Source: Bifidobacterium asteroides (GTDB taxonomy: Bacteria; Actinomycetota; Actinomycetes; Actinomycetales; Bifidobacteriaceae). Taken from it: DNA of 64,000 bases. Positions 53,234 to 61,274 of the stretch are shown piece by piece. Where the stretch lies: positions 124,001 through 188,000 of the forward strand of contig NZ_QGLK01000005.1 in NCBI RefSeq assembly GCF_003202755.1. The letters are read 5' to 3'. Made by a program: the position numbers and the translations under genes. The notes under the pieces are model-generated. The model had not been told where the DNA came from. It was given only the letters and a program-made list of their open reading frames with translations, and ran no database searches. Every line of letters starts with the position of its first letter. Position 1 is the stretch's first letter.

Positions 53234-53270
53234 TTCGGTTTTTGGTTATTTAGAAAGGACTATATATTAC
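53234..53270 (+). promoter_or_regulatory. PAM and protospacer-like target of the solitary guide RNA, abutting the cas -35 box
   Basis: On the plus strand, TTC (53234-53236), the type I-C PAM, is followed by GGTTTTTGGTTATTTAGAA. Positions 1-5, 7-9, 11, 13-17 and 19 match the guide encoded at 53388-53370. Mismatches are at 6, 10, 12 and 18; complementarity is lost after 19. The PAM touches the -35 hexamer (53228-53233). Bound Cascade would cover the promoter, and the partial match should not license Cas3 cleavage. An AT-rich imperfect palindrome (53261-53283) lies within and beyond the target. Confidence 0.75.
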
Positions 53271-53323
53271 GTATATATATACAATTACTGAAGCTTGGTT
53301 TTATCTAGGGAAAATCTAACGAA

Positions 53324-53357
53324 GGTATAAAGGCTCATCAGCCTAGGCCGATGAGCC
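53324..53357 (-). terminator. Intrinsic terminator of the solitary guide RNA
   Basis: In minus sense GGCTCATC (53357-53350) pairs with GATGAGCC (53339-53332) around the inner palindrome GCCTAGGC with one mismatch on each side, and is followed by TTTATACC. It ends the guide transcript before the cas promoter. Confidence 0.8.
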
Positions 53358-53413
53358 CTAGCCTTATTCTACTAAACAGCCAGAAACCATTTCAATCCAC
53401 GCCTTGCGGCGAC
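53332..53413 (-). ncRNA. Solitary crRNA-like RNA gene upstream of cas3 (CreR-like autoregulatory guide)
   Basis: In minus sense: a 25-nt shortened repeat (53413-53389) keeps the leading GTCGC and the full TGGATTGAAAT handle, but has a reduced stem, CGCC-gcaa-GGCG region, in place of the 7-bp array stem. A 31-nt guide-like segment follows (53388-53358, starting GGTTTCTGGCTGTTTAG), then an intrinsic terminator instead of a second repeat. The guide's first 19 nt match, in register, the PAM-flanked site at the cas promoter. No spacer in the array shares this sequence. Its own promoter was not identified. It fits the CreR class of cas-repressing RNAs described in other CRISPR types. Confidence 0.75.
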
Positions 53414-53599
53414 TACGTCTGTATTCTGACCACAGCATTCAGCAATGCCGATCATGCATACAAGCCAACCACAATCCAAGCATGCGCCATAGTGACGTTT
53501 TAAGTTATAGCTAGATTGCTTTGCGCTACAGACACTTTATAAGTTACTCCTCTTCAGCTACTGAATTTGCTTGGCGCAGTCATTGACCTTATCCGCTAT

Positions 53600-54261
53600 C
53601 TACAAAGTACGGCGGCGGTACTCCATAGGAGGCATACCTACTTTGGATTTAAAAGCGCTGCAAAAGACGGACAGCTTGGAATATCCGCAATTCAGAGCAA
53701 TCTGTTCGACAGGCTTGGAGGAATTGCTGAGCATACTTCGAGCCGCATTGATTCGCGCGTCCATAACATAGGCATGAGGCGTATAACCGGCTGCCTTTTT
53801 GAATACCCTAATGAAGCTAGGCTCACCGAGACCAGTCATAATGGCAAGCTGCTGATTGGCAATATATGTCCATCACCATTTGAATGTCATGGCCGCTCCT
53901 GTCAATGTCACCCTGCCCCACCGGCGCATCAACGAACCAGGTCAGAATGTCCGTCACATATTTCGCAAGCATTGTTTCGGATAAATAGGTGCCGGACCGA
54001 AATATGTTGTAACTGGTCTTTAGCGGATGCAATGCCTTTTCATCCCGCTCCAGGGCGAAGATCGGCCCTCGCTTGGCAATTATCTGCTGATAATAAAACC
54101 GGGCGGCCTGACCATCGAAGTGCATCCAAAGTATCTCTGTCGGCCCCACAGTCTGATAGTGAAAGTATTTGGCAGCAATCCGAAAGTACAAACTGACCAC
54201 CATGGGCAACGCCCCGCATAGCATTGCTACGCGGTGTGAGCTCGCCTGATTTCAAATACAT
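53600..54261 (-). pseudogene. Frameshifted AraC-family transcriptional regulator
   Basis: Three overlapping frames spell one AraC protein. 54261-54180 gives a cupin-side fragment (GVAHGGQFVLSDC); 54180-53860 continues YFHYQTVGPTEILWMHFDGQ in a second frame; 53855-53600 gives the double-HTH (LGEPSFIRVFKKAAGYTPHA, RINAARSMLSNSSKPVEQIA, GYSKLSVFCSAFKSKVGMPP). The join near 53858 needs a one-base change (ATATAT-T-GCCAAT), and another shift is needed near 54180. The gene is therefore inactive as read. It lies 200 bp from the solitary guide RNA, and its former targets are unknown. Confidence 0.8.
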
Positions 54262-54368
54262 GATTTGAAAACTGGGATAGGTGTCACGCTAGGTGCGATT
54301 ACCATTGGGCATACAGTAAGACCTTCTTGGCATTGAGACTGCGAGCAAGGGTCATGAATGCTTGGCAT

Positions 54369-54647
54369 TTACTTATTCATGAAGCCGAGGCCCTGCAGCA
54401 GAGTGCTCAGGAATCCGGGGATTACCCTATTCAGGATGGCAAAGCCGATGATAACGACCGCTATGAAGACGACGACCCCTATTAGCTCGTCACGCTGCCG
54501 CTGACGGCGTTCAGCCTCACGCGCCGCTGCCTTCCTCTTGCGGTAAACCACCGGACACGTCGTTCCTGGACGATGACGATGTACAGGACACTCTGGATCA
54601 TACTGACACACACCATTAGCATAAGTCTCCTCGCCGGATCCATGCAT
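54369..54647 (-). CDS. Small Cys/His-rich protein with C-terminal membrane helix
   Basis: From the ATG at 54647 (an upstream ATG at 54698 is possible) the protein has 92 residues. The N-terminal part CQYDPECPVHRHRPGTTCPV looks like a small metal-binding knuckle. A strongly basic helix follows (YRKRKAAAREAERRQRQRDE), then one membrane helix (LIGVVVFIAVVIIGFAILNR) and an amphipathic end. I do not recognise the family. It is convergent with the broken plus-strand gene and alone in its strand context. Confidence 0.55.
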   Translation of the reverse strand: MHGSGEETYANGVCQYDPECPVHRHRPGTTCPVVYRKRKAAAREAERRQRQRDELIGVVVFIAVVIIGFAILNRVIPGFLSTLLQGLGFMNK

Positions 54648-54669
54648 TGATACTTGCCCGCAAGCTCTG

Positions 54670-55122
54670 TTTGCTTCTTCCTTGTTTGGTCTCACCACAC
54701 AACTTCAAGATTGGACACAATTCAGTCAAAAATATGTTCAGCTGGGTTATATGCTGGCCAAATCGATCGCCTGAAACTGCTTTATCTCCTGCAAAGACAA
54801 GGGTGAAGATGTAAACCCGGCTGCACTTATCGCGGTATTCCCTATGCCTGCCCTCATCGATGAGCTCAGAGACACCAGCAGCGACCCCATATATGCGAGC
54901 ACTGAACTCAAAGACAAAGATGTGAAAGACATACCTGCTGCACTCCCACGCGACGACAGAACGATTCGAAATCACTCTGGTTGTTGGTTTTGAATTATCG
55001 TGGCGAACCTACCAGCCATCCGTTCTGAAATCTTTGAGCTGAGAGTAAGCGAAGAGGATTGGACCAATGACAACGATGTTCCCGTTGATGGAATCACGCC
55101 CGCGGATGCAGGGAACGCATGA
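54670..55122 (+). pseudogene. Decayed gene of unknown family with in-frame TGA codons
   Basis: One plus frame reads as protein-like text interrupted by TGA at 54772 and 54991. It runs QLQDWTQFSQKYVQLGYMLA, then DVNPAALIAVFPMPALIDEL and DPIYASTELKDKDVKDIPAA, then IFELRVSEEDWTNDNDVPVD, to a TGA at 55120-55122. The constant frame and low repetition suggest a former gene with point nonsense mutations rather than noise. No start or family could be assigned. Confidence 0.35.
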
Positions 55123-55286
55123 AGTCCAGTCCGGCGAGCCTGCTACAAATGTGATTATTCACACGTATGCGGGGAATGCGCGTAGTATGCACAAAAAAGT
55201 TTGCATCAGTAAGGATTATCTTCGAGGATGCAAGCGTTCTGTCGCAGACCATACAAGGCCTGCACCATGAGGGAAGGGAATCAGTC

Positions 55287-56291
55287 ATGGCATGGAAGGG
55301 GAATGCGCAGGGCGCATCGGCGAAGGCCGACCATTGGCATTTCATCGTCGGCCTCGTGGCCGTCCTGGTGGTTGCCGCGGGCCTGTTGCTAGGGGTGTGG
55401 GCTTGGTCTTCGCACGTCAAGGCGGAATCCCTGGCCGACTGCCGGTCGCAAGCGGCTTCAGCGGCTCGGAATGTGAAGGCCTACAAGACGGACCGGGCTG
55501 CGGCGCAGCGGCGGGCCCCGGCCATACCCCAGGGCGACGTGTCCGACGTCAAGGTCGTGGCCGCCGTGGACAAGGCCGCCAAGCCCTCCGTCCCCGCAGT
55601 GCCTTCGTGCAGCGTGGACGACTCGTGGAGTTCGTTGAGAGCCTTGGCACAGCAGGCCGCCCAAGTTGCCGCCAAGGCTGATGCCGCCGACCGCGGCGTC
55701 AAAGCGGCCTCGGAGAAGGTGGCCCATGACGAGGCCAGGACGGTCAAGGCGCACCTGGACAAGGCAATCGCTGACGGGGACTCGCTGCTCTCGGGCAGCG
55801 ACGGCCAGGTGGCGGACAACGCTGTGCGCGACGCCCTGAAGACGGTGCTCGACCAGGCCAAGGCCGTGCAGGCCGACGCCAAGGCAGACACCAACGCGCG
55901 GCGCAAGGCCATCCAGGACCTCGCCAGCCAGATGCAGGCAGTCAATGACTCGAAGACCGCCAAGGCCAAAGCCGATCAGGAGGCCGCCGATCAGCAGGCC
56001 CAGCAGGCGGCTGTTGCAGCTCCGGCGCCTTCCTCGGGCCACACACAAGGCGGCTCTGCCAGCACTTCGGCCCGTTCCAACGGCTCCAGATATGCACGAG
56101 GCGGATCCCGCAGCGGCCAGACCGCTCGTCGGGGAGGCGGATCAGGAGGCGGCTATACCGCTCCCGCGCCTTCGTCGGGAGGTAGCGGCTCCAGCTACAC
56201 TCCCGCCCCTGATCACTACACCCAGGAGCAGATCGACGGAGCTCATCACTACATGTGCGTGACGCATCCTGCGATCACTTCCGGGTGCTGA
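55287..56291 (+). CDS. Membrane-anchored extracytoplasmic coiled-coil protein with Gly/Ser-rich stalk
   Basis: A 334-residue protein from the ATG at 55287 (GGAAGGGAA box). One membrane segment (FIVGLVAVLVVAAGLLLGVW, about residues 19-40) leads to an extracytoplasmic Ala/Lys/Asp-rich coiled coil of ~190 residues with two Cys (ADCRSQ, PSCSVDDSW). A Gly/Ser/Arg/Tyr-rich stalk follows (RYARGGSRSGQTARRGGGSG), and a short conserved-looking end with two further Cys (HHYMCVTHPAITSGC). The design resembles bifidobacterial surface proteins of unknown function. It has high GC, a strong terminator and no operon partner. Confidence 0.75.
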   Translation: MAWKGNAQGASAKADHWHFIVGLVAVLVVAAGLLLGVWAWSSHVKAESLADCRSQAASAARNVKAYKTDRAAAQRRAPAIPQGDVSDVKVVAAVDKAAKPSVPAVPSCSVDDSWSSLRALAQQAAQVAAKADAADRGVKAASEKVAHDEARTVKAHLDKAIADGDSLLSGSDGQVADNAVRDALKTVLDQAKAVQADAKADTNARRKAIQDLASQMQAVNDSKTAKAKADQEAADQQAQQAAVAAPAPSSGHTQGGSASTSARSNGSRYARGGSRSGQTARRGGGSGGGYTAPAPSSGGSGSSYTPAPDHYTQEQIDGAHHYMCVTHPAITSGC

Positions 56292-56307
56292 GCCCGCCGG
56301 GCATACG

Positions 56308-56345
56308 AAAGGGCCGTCCCCCCGAAGCCGGAGGGGCGGTCCTTT
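56308..56345 (+). terminator. Intrinsic terminator of the coiled-coil membrane protein gene
   Basis: A long stem, AAAGG-x-CCG-x-CCCC with GGGG-x-CGG-x-CCTTT (56308-56345), begins 16 bp after the stop and ends in TTT. Confidence 0.85.
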
Positions 56346-56667
56346 GCGTCTTCGGCCCAAATCACACCCCTGCCATGCCGCACCTGAATTCCTTGCAGAC
56401 GCACAACCGAACGCTGCGACGGGATTATCTCCGCGTAAGCAGGGAACACACCTCACGAAGAGGCTGCATGTAGTCTACCCGGGAGCCGCAGTCAGCGCTT
56501 AGAACGACGCATGCAATACATAGAGCTGACCGCATCTGAAGTCTTGAACCTTGAATTCGACTCCGATACGGTCGGAGCATCGCTCCACATGCCGAAGACT
56601 TCTATTTAGCTGCTTAACGTGATAACTAGGAATTAACGCCACATGCGTCACATGTCCTTGTCTAGTT
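56346..56667. other. Intergenic region between the coiled-coil gene and acpS
   Basis: About 320 bp between convergent genes. Nothing recognisable beyond the shared terminator at its left edge. Confidence 0.4.
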
Positions 56668-57159
56668 TCAGACACGCCTGCACAAAAGTACAACCGCCGA
56701 GGCCACCGGTCCGTCATGGCTGAGAGCGATGTGCCAGCACAACTGTACTCGATCGATCTGACCACCGGTCAGAGGCAAGGAATCGTAAAGCCTGGCTTCC
56801 ACCGAGGACTCCAGGTTGACGCCCGGCCGACCCCGGCCGTCGTCCAGGATCTCCACCCCGCTCCAGGGAAAATCATCCAATCCATAGGGCGATGCCTCAG
56901 GTCCCAGCGCCTGCGACCAGGCCTTGAGCACCGACTCCTTGCCAGCCCAGCGCACCGCCAAGTGCGCCGTTATATCGTCACGCTTGAGCATGGACCGCTG
57001 CTCGGCCTGCCGCCGCTCCCGTGGCGAGAACAAGCTTGTCATGCGCGTGCCCGGCATGGCCAGCTGCCGGCCGAACTCCTTCAGGTCGACCAGGTCATGT
57101 CCCAACCCCAGCACTTGTCCAAACCCGGCATCATTCATAGGCCCGAGTATGCCCCTCAT
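56668..57159 (-). CDS. acpS: Holo-[acyl-carrier-protein] synthase (4'-phosphopantetheinyl transferase)
   Basis: A 163-residue AcpS-type transferase that loads the phosphopantetheine arm onto acyl carrier domains, here presumably that of the type I fatty acid synthase. The Mg/CoA-binding signatures are LGLGHDLVDLKEFGRQLAMP (Asp), the FSPRERRQAEQR helix and HLAVRWAGKESVLKAWSQAL (WxxKE), with HIALSHDGPVASAVVLL at the end. An ATG at 57138 is an alternative start seven residues in. FAS in this window ends in a KS domain without a fused transferase, so a separate AcpS is required. It is in the same orientation as fas but 4.1 kb away. Confidence 0.9.
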   Translation of the reverse strand: MRGILGPMNDAGFGQVLGLGHDLVDLKEFGRQLAMPGTRMTSLFSPRERRQAEQRSMLKRDDITAHLAVRWAGKESVLKAWSQALGPEASPYGLDDFPWSGVEILDDGRGRPGVNLESSVEARLYDSLPLTGGQIDRVQLCWHIALSHDGPVASAVVLLCRRV

Positions 57160-57802
57160 CGGTCACTGCAGCAAATCATCCGATCAGAAACTCGAAAACT
57201 ACACAACCTGGGGTCCTAATCAACAATCACTGCAATCTTGCACAAACAGCCCTAGAAAGGGATAAACCACAAGGAATAAGAGGTTAGCAAGAAGGGAAGG
57301 TATGGATAAGAATAGATGGAGTGAGAGTCTGCCATATCTCATAGAGCGAAGTCAGCAACCTGCTTGGAAGTCAGCGGGCTGGGCCAACCGCACACAAATC
57401 ATTTAGGAACATTCAGCGCAGCAACTCAGAGGCTCTTCGCAGGACCTGAAGCCACAGGAATCCAATCCAAGCGGCGATGAGCATACATTGTCCTTAGCTT
57501 GCCACGTACCTGCCAACGGAGGTACAGAAACCAGCGGCAAAAGGATCATGAGCGGCTGGACATTGATCAGGAGTTCAAATCACTCGGCCATGCTCTCATG
57601 CCTATGCTTGAATCTCGGCCAGAGTGGTTCACACCTGGGTGTTTGTTCGGGAAGCACTGCGACCTTCTCCAGCTCGGAGTGGAGTTGCTTGAGTCCTTCG
57701 TTCTCGATGCGCAGCCGAGAGAACGTCATCATAGACAATGCAGGGCTACGCTTATCGTACCGAAAATAAAAGCAAGAGGGTGGTGCTTGAAGGGAGGTAA
57801 TA
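57160..57802. other. Region upstream of acpS, non-coding or decayed
   Basis: About 640 bp. The minus frame 57580-57750 has coding-like text (RLRIENEGLKQLHSELEKVA, LPEQTPRCEPLWPRFKHR) but no credible start, so it may be a gene fragment. The rest shows nothing recognisable. Confidence 0.3.
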
Positions 57803-58204
57803 ATGTCAGCTTTATGGTGGCGCAGAGTGGCGTCATACCTGCTTCGCATAGTATTGCCAGCGGCCTTGCTATCGCAGTTAGTGGGGAGCATTGTATTTGG
57901 AAGATCTTCGCCAGGCGGATCTGCTCAATCCTGGATCGATTGCGCTTCTGTGGCTGTTGCCTGCGTGATTTCCGCATGGTCCGCGCGCAATGGGCAATCC
58001 TGGGCGCACCGTCTCCTCAAGCTTCAGGTATGCGATCAGGATTCCAACCTGTCCATATCCGGTCTGAGAATGGGCGTGCGGGAGATAGCGCATCTTGCTG
58101 ATTTCGCATCGCTCTTCATTGGTTTTCTTTGGCCTTTATGGGATGGCAGAGGGCAGACCTTCGCCGATAAGATCATGGGAACAACAGTGACCAGAAAACA
58201 ATAG
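57803..58204 (+). CDS. RDD-family membrane protein
   Basis: A 133-residue protein with a perfect GGGAGGT box 6 nt upstream of the ATG. It carries the RDD pattern: WWRRVASYLLRIVLPAALL (Arg in TM1), GQSWAHRLLKLQVCD, the amphipathic GLRMGVREIAHLADFASLFI with Arg, and DGRGQTFADKIMGTTV (the family's final Asp region). Three membrane segments are predicted. RDD proteins are of mostly unknown function, some being ion transporters. It sits in the accessory stretch between acpS and fas. Confidence 0.75.
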   Translation: MSALWWRRVASYLLRIVLPAALLSQLVGSIVFGRSSPGGSAQSWIDCASVAVACVISAWSARNGQSWAHRLLKLQVCDQDSNLSISGLRMGVREIAHLADFASLFIGFLWPLWDGRGQTFADKIMGTTVTRKQ

Positions 58205-58316
58205 GCATGCCTGCAATGCCGCGACGACGCCCTGTACCCATCGTGCAGGCATGCGAAAAAGATACGGCTTCCAGCAGCAATCAAACCATGGGCATTAGTG
58301 CGCATGGCGCAGCAAA

Positions 58317-58661
58317 CTATAGCTGGGTTTCATCTGTATACTGCTGGCCGCTATGTATCTGCTCGACAATGGCGAACGCCGACCGTATAGCCACGTATAC
58401 CACCAGCAGCGCTATAGCGATAATCCAGTTAGTCATGGGAATCGAACCCTTAGGGCCACCCATGAAATGCAGGGAGACAAACCCCAGAATTATCAACGCC
58501 AGGCATAGCAGAACAACAAAGACTGCCCGGCCAGTGGTCACTCCTTTGGGGAATAGACGAGTCACACACTCGACCAGGCAGATAATTGACAGCGCAAAAC
58601 CGACGGATGCCACAATACTCACTATCATCACCTTGCCAATCCCTTGAACAATGCCCAACAA
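58317..58661 (-). CDS. Small membrane protein of unknown function
   Basis: A 114-residue protein with three hydrophobic segments: VMIVSIVASVGFALSIICLV, AVFVVLLCLALIILGFVSL and NWIIAIALLVVYVAIRSAF. No charged catalytic signature is visible. It is convergent with the RDD gene with 112 bp between stops. I do not recognise the family. Confidence 0.5.
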   Translation of the reverse strand: MLGIVQGIGKVMIVSIVASVGFALSIICLVECVTRLFPKGVTTGRAVFVVLLCLALIILGFVSLHFMGGPKGSIPMTNWIIAIALLVVYVAIRSAFAIVEQIHSGQQYTDETQL

Positions 58662-59104
58662 CCATCAACACCGAGGGCTGCCAGCAGTGTCTTTCCTAAA
58701 GTGTTCTCGAAATTCTTTCAATCCTTAAGGAAGCGGCAACTTTCTTGCCAAGCTTCATACCTCGTAATGCACCAAGCATACTTGACTGGATATAACAACT
58801 CAATTAGCTTTCCATTCTTGGCGGTCCGTTTTATTAACTGTCCAACCTGGTCATAGGGCCCAAAAATGGTTCCAGTGGAAATACCAGTAGCCTCTCCCGT
58901 CCTGGACGATTACGATACCTGTGCGACATCTGGGAGGCCTTGTTGCTGCAGTCAGCCGAGCACCTCCGCGTGTACCCTAACGTGTACCCATTCAGCCCGT
59001 AAAGTACCGAATACTGGGGAAGATTTCGCTCAGTCAGACCCGATCCTGACCGCTCCAAGTTGTTGGAAAACCCGCCGAGAATGACGGAATATCAACGATT
59101 ATCA
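58662..59104. other. Intergenic region before tRNA-Gly
   Basis: About 440 bp with only short frames lacking ribosome-binding sites. Nothing recognisable. Confidence 0.35.
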
Positions 59105-59178
59105 TGGAGCGGGCGACGGGAATCGAACCCGCGTAATCAGTTTGGAAGACTGAGGCTCTACCATTGAGCTACGCCCGC
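59105..59178 (-). tRNA. tRNA-Gly (anticodon TCC)
   Basis: A 74-nt cloverleaf on the minus strand. The acceptor is GCGGGCG (59178-59172) paired with CGCCCGC, with an encoded T-CCA end (59108-59105). The D-arm is GCTC-AATGGTA-GAGC, the anticodon loop CTTCCAA with anticodon TCC, and the T-arm GCGGG-TTCGATT-CCCGT. Confidence 0.98.
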
Positions 59179-60120
59179 AAAGCCGTTGGCTCGGTACAGA
59201 GCATAGCACATGGGCCGGCCGGAACATGCAGTAAATTGCTCATCCGAGGTTTAATTCAGCGCGAAACCTATGTAGACATCTCTGGACCGAATCCCTGTGC
59301 GACATGGAGACCTGCGCCGATTACCCCTCCCCCACGGATAACCGTGAAGATTCATACAGAAATTCTGGCCCTTGCCGGCCGAACTAATATCAGGCAGTTC
59401 ATCCACATTGAATAAAAACCCTCTCTCGCCAGTATCGCTTCATTGGGTATGCATGGATCAATCCCGTGGATCCGAGGAACATCTTGCGTGTACCCGCGAC
59501 TACCTGAGCACTGCGGGATCATTCATGCTAACGCGGTAGCCACTCATTACTGAATACTATGTATGGAAAAGAACAAATATTCCGCAAGATCTTTCATTTT
59601 TACAGAGCGAGGCGAATCGGACTGATATCGAGCCGCCATTCGATCTTGAAGAAAGAAAATAATAGGGAATTGACATTGACAGCGGCAAGTTCGCCGCGCA
59701 CATCAGCCTCGTCTTTCGACGATGGAAATTCCACTATGCCCGAGCATCGATTGCAATGGCTGAAATCATGCGGAAGATAACAGTATGAGCATTAATTCTT
59801 CTGATACCATCTAAAGCAACGTCAACAGATATTTATTATGCAGTTCTCAAAAACGAGAACAGCGGGAAACAAGTAGTTGGCCACAGTTGAGAAGGGAACT
59901 ATAGCCAAACATAATTGCCGAGTAGTTAGCCTAGGTTCTTCTGCTTTGATTAACGAAGAGATGAGATTTGTTTGCAGATGAGGTCAGATGTCAGCTTGTT
60001 GCTGCGGAGCTAGCATCATAGCCTATGCGACAACTTGTTCTGCTTCAGTATCGACAGATTGACCCTACCTAATTTTGGCAGCTTTTCATCTTGCAGCTCC
60101 TTCTCAAGAAAGGAAATGAA
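59179..60120. other. Long gene-free stretch beside tRNA-Gly
   Basis: About 940 bp upstream of the tRNA, AT-richer from 59520 on. The frame at 59559-59780 lacks coding character. A tRNA flank is a common site for integrated elements, but I found no integrase and no direct repeat of the tRNA 3' end. Confidence 0.35.
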
Positions 60121-60276
60121 ATGATATTAGCCATTAAACATTTTCTGTCATTATGTTCAGATGATCTCAAAAACAATTGGGGCGAGCCAGATTACATGAA
60201 GCACCTCGTTGGGGCTACGATATTCGGATTGTGCGGTGTAGCTTTTGGTGTCGCGATGTTCGTTTTATTTCCTTAG
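60121..60276 (+). CDS. 51-residue single-pass membrane protein
   Basis: An ATG at 60121 with a GAAAGGAAATGAA leader gives a 51-residue protein: a polar, acidic half (LSLCSDDLKNNWGEPDYMKH) then one membrane helix (LVGATIFGLCGVAFGVAMFV). No family recognised. Start, ribosome-binding site and clean hydrophobicity support a real small protein, but it stands alone. Confidence 0.45.
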   Translation: MILAIKHFLSLCSDDLKNNWGEPDYMKHLVGATIFGLCGVAFGVAMFVLFP

Positions 60277-61160
60277 ACATGCACGATACCTTGCTGCAAT
60301 ATAGTTATATCTACGAGCGCAGCAAACACCGATGAGTGCGGTGTCTTTGCGGAAACGCCGAGTCAGTACGAGCTACCATTATTCACTAGCTACCGCTTCC
60401 CATCAGGGACACCTATCCGTGGGGCAACAATAATCAGTGAGGTTTAGACGACAACATCGTGCACACACGGGGCATGCCTGTCTTTGTTCTGAAAGATAAA
60501 GCGGTACTCCTTACAAATCCCTCCAGTCAGCATAGGAACCTTCCAGTCCCTAGGCCTTGCCTCAGACATAAGGGCTCATGTCTAGGAAATCAGCTTGAAC
60601 AGTCCGTTGGAAACAGGCAATCGCCTCAATGCAGTAAATCGCCCGACCCGGCACCACCATCAACCAGTACCTGTGCCAGCTTTTAAGGGTCCCGCCCACA
60701 GCATAAGGGAGAAAATACCGGCGTGGCTATGGTGGTCGGGCTTCTTGCCATGAGTATTATGGCAACAAACCTCAGCCGCAGGATCCCATAGCAGCGGCCA
60801 CTAACACTTCGCACGAGTAAGAGGCCGGACGACTCCCCCAAGACAAGTTCGGCCATTCGGGTGGCCCAGCAATAATCCCAAGTAAAACCTGGGCCACCCA
60901 TCTACTTTTTTATACCTTTTCATGAATGGGGTCCAATCATGTTCAGGTTGTAAGGGCCGCCTGTCCCTCAAGCAGCTTTGAAGCAACCCAATGCACGCCC
61001 TTCTTAATCGTACTGAAACCAGATACAGATCGTATGCCTGTGTGGGACAAGACAAGTGAAGGCCATAACCAAGCCTGACGTACCTAGAATCATTTCAATC
61101 CACGCTCCCGTGAAGAGAGCAATCACCCGAGTACGAGCAGTTGATGAGATCTATCCATAA
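60277..61160. other. Gene-poor region downstream of fas
   Basis: About 880 bp holding an orphan CRISPR repeat (61092-61123) and otherwise no supported gene. Minus frames at 60683-60901 and 60801-61055 have no start signals or recognisable motifs. Confidence 0.35.
61092..61123 (-). repeat. Orphan type I-C CRISPR repeat
   Basis: A 32-bp copy of the array repeat with three differences, all in the 5' part of the transcribed sense (ATTGCTCTC instead of GTCGCTCCC). The 3' half, including the ATTGAAAT handle, is perfect. In minus sense the following 34 nt begin GATTCTAGGTACGTCAGG. It is 16 kb from the array and 8 kb from the cas operon, with no second repeat. Confidence 0.85.
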
Positions 61161-61194
61161 CAAAAGAGGAGGTGAGCCGTCTGGCCCACCTCCT
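61161..61194 (-). terminator. Intrinsic terminator of fas
   Basis: In minus sense AGGAGGTG (61194-61187) pairs with CACCTCCT (61174-61167), with an inner GGCC/GGCT pairing, followed by CTTTTG. It lies 81 bp past the fas stop. Confidence 0.8.
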
Positions 61195-61274
61195 TGATCA
61201 GCGCAGTGATTGAACTCTCACCGATTTCCCATCCATCACTGCAAAGATGGGGAATCGACCAATTCAGGATGCTT

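Noticed and set aside
53358-53413. CreTA-type toxin-antitoxin (crRNA-like antitoxin guarding a toxin gene)
   Set aside because: No small toxin gene or toxin promoter follows the guide; the matching PAM site is at the cas promoter instead, which favours autoregulation.
61203-61242. Inverted repeat GCAGTGAT/ATCACTGC just after the fas stop
   Set aside because: The loop is 24 nt and no T-tract follows; the stronger hairpin at 61161-61194 is the better terminator.
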